The translations under genes were made by a program, and so were the position numbers. The notes beneath the pieces are model-generated. The model saw nothing but the letters and a program-made list of their open reading frames with translations. It was not told the origin of the DNA and did no database searches. Below are positions 12,101-22,517 of a stretch of 64,000 nt of DNA, piece by piece; position 1 is the first letter of the stretch; each line of letters begins with the position of its first letter. This DNA is from Perca fluviatilis (taxonomy: Eukaryota; Chordata; Actinopteri; Perciformes; Percidae). The stretch covers positions 22,144,724 through 22,208,723 of the forward strand of contig NC_053114.1 in NCBI RefSeq assembly GCF_010015445.1. The letters are read 5' to 3'.

Positions 12101-12904
12101 TTTAAAGGAGTTTCCTCTGTAGGGACAGGCTAGCAGTCCTCCCACTGCTGTAAGATATTTTTTAGCCATATGTGCTGGACGCTACTCAGACAGGTTGGCC
12201 ATTAGCTAGGCAGCATCACTAAAGGCAGCCTAAACCTCTGCCTGCAGTATTTCCTCAGCAGTGTACACATACGTCTATCGTATCTCTGACAAGCTGCAAA
12301 GCATGAAGTACTCTGCATAGGTGCTGACCGAAATGTGGTTATCAACTCAGATGCAGTAGCAGACTGAGTTGTACAGTACATGCCCCCAGACAAAGAGAGG
12401 GAAACAAAACTCACTTCGGTCAAACTTGCTCTTGGTTCTTATATCATCCACTGTCATGTCAATGTATCAATGGATAGTGGCAGTAAAGCTAGGTTGCTAC
12501 AGCTTCGTACAGCTGGCTGTTGTATTCTTCCTTTGAATTTCCTTTGCAATTGAATACATAGCAAAGATGTATGAATATGTTCTGAAATGTCATCATGTAC
12601 ATTCAGTTTTCACATTGCTACAATAATAACTTCTCCACCCCTTCCAAGGGAGGATCCAAAAGTATTTCATGATTTGCAAATGCTGAATTATATGAAATAA
12701 TAAATCACTCCCACTAGGATGTCAGGGCTTCATGATAACTTAAAATATAATCCAATTGTTATGCTCCCAGGCTAGTTATTATCACGTGTCAGACAGACAC
12801 AGTGGGATCATTTTGTATACATATTTAATAGAGTGTAGAAAAATCTATAGACTAAACAAAAACACAGCTGCATTGTAATTGTTATTGACTCCGCTTCCAG
12901 ATCT
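9120..12904. other. Intergenic, no gene recognised
   Basis: This is 3.8 kb of AT-rich sequence with only short, motif-free open frames. Minor features are a CTGT run near 9268-9288, a GA-rich run at 10640-10668, a dispersed motif of the GACTTGGGACTCGACTTGGA type at 11560-11615, and an ACACTGTAAAAAATT motif at 11883 resembling an isolated TIR end. No splice-flanked conserved exon was found. Confidence 0.5.
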
Positions 12905-13179
12905 GGGGCCCGTTTCAGGAAGGAGGTTTCACAAACTCTGAGTCTAACCCTGAACTCTGAGTTTTACCCTGAGATGGGAAACTGAGTTTTCGGTTTCAGA
13001 ACAGCTGATTTGAGTTGGTTCACTCAGAGTTAAGCATGTGCACCACCACTATAAAAAGGCAGCATGAATGGAGCCATGATACTACAATTCCCCATGGTAA
13101 CAACCAAACAAACAGGTCGGCGGAAATACTCATGCACACATACAGCGAGTTTGAACATATATTTCATTAAAAAAGCAAC

Positions 13180-13372
13180 ACAGCGGCTGCTGCAAAAGAG
13201 AGAGAATTTGTGTGGGAGAAAATTGCTGCAAGAGTAAATGTGTAAGTTCCAATATAGTGTATTCATTTCATATTTAATCATAAGTATAATATTAGTGGTG
13301 AAATGGTATTGAACCTATAATCTATTTCATTTAGGTGCAATCCTGCAGGCGAAAAAGGCCTAGGCCTACTAA
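13180..13372 (+). pseudogene. Myb-like Harbinger partner protein, two-exon remnant
   Basis: One short frame reads REFVWEKIAARVNV before a GTAAGT donor at about 13241. The next segment, after a TTTAG acceptor near 13333, starts CNPAGEKG. Together they spell W-E-K-I-A-A-R-V-N-x-C-N-P-A-G, characteristic of the Myb/SANT-like second protein of Harbinger elements, where a similar intron position occurs. A stop follows soon afterwards, so only a fragment remains. Confidence 0.5.
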
Positions 13373-15790
13373 TCCCATTATGAGGCTGCAGCACCATCAT
13401 TAATATAATTATAATTCATAATCTTTTATTTCAAAGTGTTTACATCATTCACCTGCAATACTGTGGAACTCATTTTTAATGGTTCTTACTGGTTTGTGTC
13501 CAGGGAACACTACAACAACATTTAAAAAACATTTCAGAGCCAGCCAGTCACACTCTTCTGACGGCGCTTTCTACAGTGGCTTTACTAATATGCTCTGCAT
13601 TACCAATGTTGTAAAGAAGACTGCAGTTTGCCAAAAAACGTAATGTGACAAAAAGAATGTGCTCGGATGTAAGAGCACGTCTACGATGGGTGACGTTAGT
13701 GATATGAGGATGGATAAGGTTATGTAGGCTATATGAATGATAGACTGGGAAGAAAAACGATACCGCTCAAATAGGTAGGCTAATATCTGGAAATGAAAAT
13801 ACATCTATAGTCAGGGCCTCAATATCATCTCCCGATATATGTTTAACACCCTGCGATGTAATACAGCTTCTTCATCAACGGGATCATCGACAAAAGGAAA
13901 TGCTACTTATTGAGAAAAAAAAACGTTTTATAGTCTGCCTAACACAGTTAATAAACCAAACCTGTTTTTTTTATTCATGCAAATAACAAACGCTAAAATG
14001 CGCCTGATACAGACTGAATGAATGAATGAGGAAATGAGAGAGCGCTGTGTCAGAGGGAGGAGACTGAGAGAAACTCTAGGTTTATTGAAGAAAACCTGCT
14101 TCCGACCAGGTTAGGTTCACATACTCAGTTACCATAGTAATTGACTCTGAGGTTAAGTCCACACTGTAAACCCGAACGTTCAAAGTAATTAAATAGATTA
14201 AGTAGTGTATACTCAAAGTTTTAGAACAAGTTCTACTAACTTAATTTTGTCAAGTTGGTGTAACATGTTCTTCCTTTTTGAGTATTGTTAACTAATATTT
14301 TTTGATTAAATGGAACTATTTTGTGTATAAGTAAGCATAACTTAAAAAACAACTTAAGTACAATGTAATAGAATTGAGTAATAACATACTAAGAATGATA
14401 AAGTCCTGTTATTTCTATTTTTTAAAATAGGGATGATTTAAAAATAAACTGAATTTATATAGCACATGTTAAAATACAATAAAATCTCAAAGTGCTTTAC
14501 CAAATAAGTAAAATCGATCATAATAAATAAATTGCAATAGCAAATGGTCTGAAATGCATTAGACATTAGTGGAGGGACAAAATGTATTTATTTTATTTAT
14601 TTTTGCTTCATCAGTTTAATGTAGCCTATATATTCTTTTATTTTTATTTAAGCAGCTGCAGGGATAATTTTGTATGGCGAGTTAATCTCTGATTCAACCT
14701 GCGAAGCAGAAGGTGGCTTAATTTGCACACTACACTGATTCCTTACCCTCTTTGGAAAAACACAAGAAGAAAAGTTTGAACAACGCAGCAAGGCGGGAAG
14801 CAGCAGACAGTTGGGTTGCAGAAACTACCTCACGCAGCAGCAATCGGGCTCACTGGACTTACTGTAAGTTTTGAATGTTAATATTCATTCGCTTTTACTT
14901 CTTTTATAAATTTTGTATGTGTTTGTCTCAGAGAGCGTAGACCTTCTCCAAGCCCCGCCCTTCACTGGCTTATCACGGGAGTCTTGTAGGGATTGGCAAC
15001 TTGTCAGATATAGGTTAGCTGCTAAAGAGCTAGCTAGCCACTTGCGACCAATAACGTTACCAGAGACTATTTAGAAGGACTTTGACGTTACGCGCTCCAG
15101 CAGCACAACTAGCGACCTAGCTACCACTAACCGACTCCCTGAAGAATTTGACGACGGATGAATCTAGTAATCACACGCTCATTCCCCGCTTAAAGGTGGT
15201 GTTAGAAAATTAGTTGTTAGTAGAAGCACTAACAGACACCTCGTATGCGATAGTTAGTTTTTGTTGCTGGAAACTTTCAATAGTGCACAAAAGAGCATAA
15301 ACGCGCCTCAAACTGAGTTCCTACACTGCAAGTCCGCTCTCTGTGGTAGCTTCTAGGGACGCTAGTTTTAAATTCTGTGTGAGCAGACTGTCTGAGACAC
15401 GCGAGATTGCTGTTAACAGAACGAGTCAACTGCCCGTGCCTGCCTACTTGTGTTGCCTTTCGGTTTTAAAACAAACGACCCTGCTGGAGGCAAGCTGCTT
15501 TTCATGACAAAGATGAATAAAGTAAAACCCTTAACAGTAAAGCTTTGGTTTGTAGAAATGGTATTATTGTTGATTAACCATGCACTAAGGTTCAAGTGTG
15601 GCTGCTTTTCTTTACAGTAATGTTAATTTTGCTTGATGGCTTTAGTAACTTGACACTTATGGGGATTAAATGAGAAAGATCATTAACAGGGAACATTTAT
15701 AAATGGAAGTATTTATAATTTGACACTCTTTGAATGCTTTTAATTGTTCAGTTTCAGATCAGTTTATGCCTTTGCATCTTGCTGTTCCAG

Positions 15791-15837
15791 TTTCAAGAAG
15801 TTAAGGAAGATAACTGGAGATGTGATAACGATACCAG
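15791..15837 (+). other. Possible small exon of the cargo gene
   Basis: A 47-nt stretch is bounded by a TTCCAG acceptor and a GTAAAC donor. One frame reads KKLRKITGDVITIP. It is placed between the putative first exon and the recognisable coding exons. I do not recognise the peptide, so this is a weak call. Confidence 0.25.
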
Positions 15838-16112
15838 GTAAACCAATGAATGTGAATTCTTCTATCACCCCTCCCGGCCTCTAAATACCAATAACTTGAA
15901 TTTTTTTTTTTTTTCTCAGACAAGGTTTTAGTGTGGTAACCCCAAATCATAACGCACTCCCACATACACACATCATTGTTTTTCTACTTGCCTGTTTGAT
16001 CAAAATAAAGTGTTTTGCTGTATTTAAGTCAACAATGAATGAATGTGTTTTGTTCACGAACACTACTAATCATATTTTACTTAACTTTGTATTTGCTTGC
16101 GCAAAAATTGTT

Positions 16113-17471
16113 GAAGAAGACTGAGAAGAAACTGCCCCTCATTAGAAAGATGATGGAGACCACATTTCCCCTCGCCGACAGACCATAGTGATGTCCTGCC
16201 CACCAGTGAACGACCTCATGGACCTCTGGCCTGCTCTCAAAATAGAGTCTGAGGTAATATGGATCAGCTCTCTCTTTTAAAGTGAAAATTGTGATTCTTA
16301 CTCATTTGGCTGATATTTTTGCTTTATGAATGTGTGCAAGATTCTTCAAATTGAACTGTTTTTTTAATAAGTGTTGTTGCTGTATTCTCCTCTGGCTGTT
16401 ATTTCTATGTAGTTGTATGCAGAGTTCCAGCGATTACAAATCAGAACCTGCCCAACACGTGCTATGCTGAGCTTGACCGCTATCTTCCTCGACTGATGAC
16501 CTTATTCAGACGGAAGGCATCAAAAACTGGGAAGACAGCAGATGCTCCGGCTGAAATTTTAAAAATCCACGATGAACAGGTAAATAGATTTTTACACATT
16601 TCATAGGTTGAACCAGTAGAACATTGAACAGGTTCAATGATTGAAATGAGCTTTTGACTTTTGCAATTAGTCCACTTTGTTTGCCATTTGTCTGATTGCA
16701 TTAAAGATGTTAACAGGTTATTTGTGGACATATGTTCTGTTTGGACTGTTTAAAATCAGCTTTATGTAAACTCTTCAGTATATACAATTCTGTTTTTATC
16801 AGAATAGGAAATCCATGACATACACACCCAAGCACTACTGTTCTCCACGTCCTTCCTGTGTATCTGCGCGCGAGGACGTCTCTGGATGTTTAAGAACCTG
16901 CACAGTGAGTCTCCTTAAGTCACTAACAGATTCTGCTGTGTATTATCTAACCCGTAAATACTAACATTTTATTCAATGTTCAGTAAAACATTTTCTTGTA
17001 AATGTCCTTGGTTTCAGTCAGCACTTAGATTCTCTGGTATTTTGGCTGATTCATGTGTGCAGAACATGGATCTTATGTTTTTCAACTCTTACAATGAGAC
17101 CCAGATCTCTTTTGTAAAAGTGGTATTGGATTTCAATGGGACTTGGTTAAGGAAAGACAAATTATGTCATCTGTTCTGTTCCATGTGTTAGTTTGTGATT
17201 AGTATCTCTTTTTTCATTCATTCAGGATGAGTCTGATGAGCCAGAGCTTGATGGTGTTGCAGTGGGCCTCATTACTTTCATCGGTGACCATGACGCAAGT
17301 CCAGTTCACTACCACCCTGTGAGAATCACTGTCGTCATTGAAAGTGATGCCGTGGTCAGCCTTCCCAGACTTGGCGATGCCTTCCTGGTAATCTGTGGAG
17401 TGATCTATGCACTGCACCTCAGCTATCCCAAAGCACTGACCAACACTTTTGAATTCACTCTAAAGATTTAA
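16113..17471 (+). pseudogene. SAMD3-like transposon cargo gene, frameshifted
   Basis: Four exons can be read: about 16113-16253, 16413-16579, 16803-16904 and 17226-17471, all with AG/GT borders and phase-0 junctions. The first ends RRQTIVMSCPPVNDL, then LMDLWPALKIESE. The second gives LYAEFQR, a one-base loss, then NQNLPNTCYAELDRYLPRLM and KTGKTADAP. The third gives TTVLHVLPVYLR, a two-base change, then EDVSGCLRTCT. The last is fully open for 81 codons and ends with ICGVIYALHLSYPK, TNTFEFTLKI and TAA. The order matches the C-terminal half of fish proteins annotated as SAMD3-like, as I remember them. No SAM domain is visible. At least four frame changes, including one at about 16172, make it a pseudogene. 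Its function is unknown. Confidence 0.6.
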
Positions 17472-18079
17472 CTTGGTCTAGAAAGTGGTAACTATCCCCT
17501 AGGTTGCAGACCCTCAAGAATGAATTAATGATGTACAAAATCATCTGAAAAAAAGGCTGCAGGGTAAAGCATTATAAAAGGCTAGTTATCAAAGTTATCT
17601 CCTTTTGTCTAAATAATGCCTCAAAAAGTTACTGCACTACTGCAGGTGTTCAGCCAATAGGCCCAAACTACACAATATGCCTTTGTTCTCATTAATATAA
17701 TGCAAAAGTAACGCTAATGTTTTGTTTTAATGTTTTTCTTAACCATTGTGGGCTGCGCAAGATGACTCACATTTCACTGTGCATTTGATATGGTTTGTAA
17801 AACATTTACATTTTAGAGTTTTAAGTGAAAATGTTCTTAAACTCTATAGAATATTTGAAATTTCATCCAAATTGCTGCCCTGTCGCCTTACTCAGGAATT
17901 AGCAAGGAAGCCAAAAGCAGTGTTTTTTCTTTTATAGCTGTAACGAATGACAATTTCATTTTGGTATTATTGTTTTTGATTACTCCGATTATTTTCCTGA
18001 CTATCTGATTAGTTGTCTGGTCAATATCAGAAATGTGTGATAAATATTTATTTCCTAGGGCCTTAAAGAAACATGCCTA

Positions 18080-18802
18080 CCGTATTTTCCGGACTATAAG
18101 TCGCTCCGGAGTATAAGTCGCATCAGTCAAAAAGTGCGTCATGAAGAGGAAAAAAACATATATAAATCGCACCGGACTATAAGTCGCATTTATTTAGAAA
18201 TGTATTTCACAAAATCCAAAACTACACAATAGCACCCTGAACAACAGGCTGAATACGGTAGGTGTCCGGTATGTTAACGTAACACATAGTTATTAAACTA
18301 TACAATAGCACACAGAACAACTACCAGGGCGTGGCGACGTAGCAAGCTAACTGCACCGTTGACAAGCCTCTCCCAGCAGCACGTTGTTCAAGCACCCATG
18401 TGTGACTCGTTGCTCTCCAGCTCTGGCCATCTTGCTTTCAGCCCGACATTGACCGATTAGCTTTCTTTGATTTCTTCATTGCATAAGAGTCACCTTTTCG
18501 CCAGTCCCTCACAAGTTTCTCCCTGGTTTCAAACTTTCTTTCTGCTGCTCGATTACCGTTTTCGGCTGCATATTTTACTACCTGCAGTTTATCTCTTTTC
18601 TCTTTCTCAGTTGTCTTTAGGAGCAGCATTCTAGTTGTCACAAGCATAGAGCACCCTCTTGCGGCTGTAGATGGTAATGTGTTCAGTATGAATTAACATT
18701 TAAAAACATGTTAAATTATATATATTTTGATATACAAGTCGCACGGTCACAGGACCAGCCAAAGTAGGGAAAAAAGTGCAACTTATAGTCCGGAAAATAC
18801 GG
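18080..18802. mobile_element. Pogo-like MITE, TA target duplication
   Basis: The termini CCGTATTTTCCGGACTATAA and (inverse) TTATAGTCCGGAAAATACGG are flanked by TA at 18078-18079 and 18803-18804. The motif ACTATAAGTCGC recurs inside both ends. TA duplication and a retained pogo-type DNA-binding domain on the - strand support a Tc1/mariner-pogo origin. It is nested inside the 5.6-kb TIR element. Confidence 0.7.
18438..18647 (-). pseudogene. Pogo-type transposase, N-terminal HTH remnant
   Basis: The frame includes LQVVKYAAENGNRAAERKF followed by EKLVRDWRK. This is the typical helix-turn-helix (Brinker/CENP-B-like) at the start of pogo-group transposases, where it recognises the TIRs. Nothing of the DDE catalytic core follows before the stop at 18438, so it is a terminal fragment kept inside a MITE. 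Confidence 0.6.
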
Positions 18803-18831
18803 TACTTATTGGGATTTATTCATAGTATCAC

Positions 18832-19100
18832 CCAGAGTTGGATAAGTCCATACATACGCTTCTCATCTCTGTGTGGTCGTATCTCTGTCTGACGCACCCA
18901 TGCCTAGCTTAGCACAGATCCTGGAGGTATCTGGCTCCATCTATGCTCCTAATAAGTGACAAAATAACGCCAACATTTTTCCTATTTACATGTTGTGATT
19001 TGTACAACATGTGCTAAGCTAGGCTAGCAGTGGGTGCGCCAGACAGAGTTACAACACACACTGAGATGAGAAGGGTATTTATGGACTTCTCTAACTCTGG
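18832..19100. repeat. Palindromic fold-back MITE
   Basis: The left arm CCAGAGTTGGATAAGTCCAT and the right arm ATGGACTTCTCTAACTCTGG are inverse. The pairing continues inward through TCTCATCTCTGTGTGG, TCTGTCTGACGCACCCA and CTAGCTTAGCAC. About 100 bp of each side can pair, leaving a loop of about 50 bp. There is no coding sequence. Confidence 0.65.
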
Positions 19101-20047
19101 AGGATACGGTGAATAAGACAAAGTCCCATTAAGTCGGCGTGTTCGTTTAAGTGACCAGGAACACATTTGGAAGGATAGGATCAGAGAATTTTGAGTTTTT
19201 CTTCTTAAAAATCTCTCAAATTTATTTATTTATTTAATATACAATTTAACTATATTTTAAAATTATTTTTTATTTTAATTTATAAATGTTTTTCTATTTC
19301 ATTTTAACATGTAACTGTTCAAAAGCAGACGTTCACGACTTTTAGATATATTAAGTTAGTTGAACTTAATGTAAGTGAGGCAATCAGTTGCCTAAAATTT
19401 TTAAGTTTTGAATCACATGTTTTTAAGTAAACAAACTCAACATATTTGACTAATGTGTACTTAAAACAATGACAAAACAAACTAATAAACATTGAGTTTT
19501 ATTAACATAAAAATTGTGTGGTTGTGTACTTATTTTTTAAAGTTCTGTGAACTTATTCCTGTGGTTTGAAAACTCAAAACTGTAAGTCATATTAACTGCA
19601 AATATTTGAGTTGAGCTAAATGAGCACTTTTAATTTAACTGTTATCAAAAGGTACAAGTAGCAATTCAACCAACCTTTTAAGTTCGGAAAATTTTGACTT
19701 TTAAGTTAATCAACTTAAAAAAACTTAGGCAACTGATTGCCTCACTTTTTTTGAGTTCTGGTAACTTATTCGGGTTTACAGTGCAGCTACACACTGCCTG
19801 CGTGGCGTGAGAGTGGCGTTTCTGTTGCGTGTCAGCTGCGTGGATTTTTCTGTCTTTGCACACCAGAAACGTGTCTGACGCGGCGCTGCTGCTGCTAGCC
19901 TTGTCTGGACACATGTATGTTTCCCATTGATAAAATGAAATACCATGTTAAACATAAATATATACTGATTTGATTACAGCAAAGACAACGTCAGCAGTAT
20001 TGATGGCAAAATAGGGTACAGAATATTTCGTTCTGTATTGACAGGTG

Positions 20048-20048
<1 letters not shown>

Positions 20049-20127
<79 letters not shown>
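20049..20127. repeat. (TA)n microsatellite
   Basis: About 79 bp of uninterrupted alternating TA are followed by T runs. It lies inside the GGCCGGCTACACAC-type element. Confidence 0.95.
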
Positions 20128-20136
<9 letters not shown>

Positions 20137-20639
20137 TTACATTTGATTACATAGATTTTTTTTTTTATTACATTTATATCTGCATTTATATCAAAACCTA
20201 GAGACATCAACATGTCATTTATTAATATGTATTCATGTCAAAATGACATATAAACATTTTTTTGTATTCTATTTTGCCTGGAAACACTTCCAACACGCTT
20301 AAGTGAACAATAATCGGCGGTTCTATTTCTAGCAGGCACGCGTTTTCGGCGCGGCTCGAGCCGCGTGTCACGCAGGCAGTGTAAGCTCTAACCTGTTAAC
20401 ATGGGAGCCGAAATATGAACGGACACGCCACGCAGCTGACACGCTCACGCCACGCAGCCAGCGTGTAGCCGGCCTAAGTTACCTCTCTTTCTGAAACGGG
20501 CTGGAGTTACCCCTCTCTCTCAGGTTTGATTAACCTCCCGTTCTGAAACAGAAAACCCCCGTCTCAGGGTTAACAAACCCAGAGTTTTCACTAAACCTCT
20601 TTCTGAAATGAACCCCAGTTCCTGAATCTTTAAGCCTAA

Positions 20640-21260
<621 letters not shown>

Positions 21261-22400
21261 AAACTAACAGAATAACGGTATGAAAAGTGTTCAATGTTCT
21301 CTGAAAAATAAAAATTGGGAAAGAGCTAAATATATATCTTAAGCAGACTACTCCGTAGAGGTTAATAATTTCCTGTGTGAAGATTGCCGGCACCCTACAT
21401 GCTTTCTAGGTTGAGGAAGTCATACTTTAATGTTCAAAAGTGAATGCACTTTGAAAGCCCTCATTGCAGTTAATGTGTTAAATGTGCTGTACAAATGAAA
21501 AATAATGGATTGATTGATTCTTTTACAACCCCTTTATTGCAACTTTGCTGCAGTCTGTTTTGGCACAGACAGAATTAAAGCAATAACAGAATTGTGGAAA
21601 TTTAAAAGCGCTAATTAATTCAGCTCAGAAGAAGCTTTCTCATTGTAAACACGTTTGATTAGATAGAAGATGGAAGGAGCCCAGTTTGAGTGATACTCCG
21701 CAATAGGTCACACTATCCCCTTGGTAACGGCCCTGCTGACAAGACATAACAGAATACTGAGCTAACACCTTAAACCCAAAGTGTGACAAAGGATTCAAGT
21801 CTCAACCAGCAAATTCCTCCATGCTGTGATGGATCATGCCAGCCCAGATAGCTCAGACAGATTCCGACTCTGGATTTTTCTATTACAAGTGAAGCACTTG
21901 GGGGCATGTGAAAAAAACTCAGTTCTGGGAGTAGCTCTTCACCTTTAGTCACCATTTAATTTTCAATTACAACTTGAGGCAGACTGAATACGATGATTCA
22001 TATTAGATTTTAACATGCACTGTAAAGTTTCTTCCTGTTTACTTCAGAATCTTGACCTGTAAAAAATATTTGGTACTTTCATTTAAGCACAATGTGCTCC
22101 TACATTAGATTGCCCTTTGTGCTGCAGCATCAATATTCTTGCTAATTAAGATTTAGGTCTTGTGTTGTCCCTGTTGAGTCTTTTGTCACCACAGTGTAAG
22201 TGATCCGCATTGATTTTATTTTCTCATTTCTTCTTAATTGCATGTATTGTGTCGCAGTGTAACTGGACCTTCCCACAATCACCCAGTTCATGGGACTTTT
22301 AACAGGATTTTCCACGTACACTGAGATGGTTTTAAATATATTTTTTAAGCATTTCTAAACAGTTAAGTTTCATACTTACAGTAGGCTTAAAAAAAAAAAA
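21261..22400. other. Intergenic, no gene recognised
   Basis: AT-rich sequence with no repeat ends or coding motifs that I could identify. Confidence 0.5.
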
Positions 22401-22412
22401 AATTTTTTACGA

Positions 22413-22423
22413 ACACACACACA

Positions 22424-22488
<65 letters not shown>
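22413..22488. repeat. (CA)12 followed by a 52-base A run
   Basis: A CA dinucleotide tract passes directly into a homopolymer A run. It ends at a 29-bp segment duplicated from 20743-20771. Confidence 0.95.
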
Positions 22489-22489
<1 letters not shown>

Positions 22490-22517
22490 ATGGGATCAAT
22501 GCCACATATCCAACAAT
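22489..22517 (+). repeat. 29-bp exact duplicate of 20743-20771
   Basis: CATGGGATCAATGCCACATA and the following nine bases are identical at both places, 1.75 kb apart in the same orientation. Both copies are preceded by a CA tract, so the copied unit probably included it. Confidence 0.9.

Larger units (their letters stand above)
14162..19783. mobile_element. 5.6-kb TIR element carrying a SAMD3-like gene remnant
   Basis: The ends are exact inverse copies: CACTGTAAACCCGAA at 14162 and TTCGGGTTTACAGTG ending at 19783. Both ends are followed by AT-rich sequence dense in AACTTAA/TTAAGTT motifs. The interior contains a likely non-coding first exon ending at a GTAAGT donor (14862), then a multi-exon coding remnant (16110-17471), a pogo-like MITE (18080-18802) and a fold-back element (18832-19100). 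No transposase was recognised, so the element was probably mobilised in trans. Its superfamily is unknown to me. The target duplication is unclear because it landed at another element's tip. Confidence 0.65.
14159..20474. mobile_element. Second-level insertion block flanked by TAAGT
   Basis: This block sits between two TAAGT copies inside the Harbinger-like element. Its right end GTGTAGCCGGCC and the inner left sequence CAGCTACACACTGCCTGCGTGG (19784 on) are inverse versions of one terminus, GGCCGGCTACACACTGxCTGCGTGGCG. A GC-rich element of roughly 700 bp (14159-14161 plus 19784-20474) was therefore itself invaded almost at its left tip by the 5.6-kb TIR element at 14162-19783. It includes a TA-dinucleotide repeat at 20049-20127. 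Confidence 0.6.
12905..20616. mobile_element. Harbinger-like element split by a 6.3-kb insertion
   Basis: The left end GGGGCCCGTTTCAGGAAGGA and the right end (on the - strand) GGGGTTCATTTCAGAAAGAG are the same TIR. They are followed on each side by the AAACTCTGxGTxTxACCCTGA subterminal block. The original element is 12905-14158 plus 20475-20616, about 1.4 kb. It is interrupted at a 5-bp duplication, TAAGT, at 14154-14158 and 20475-20479. Joining the flanks across the duplication gives continuous sequence. A Myb-like gene remnant lies in the left part. The Harbinger name rests on the Myb-like partner and the terminal sequence. Confidence 0.7.
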
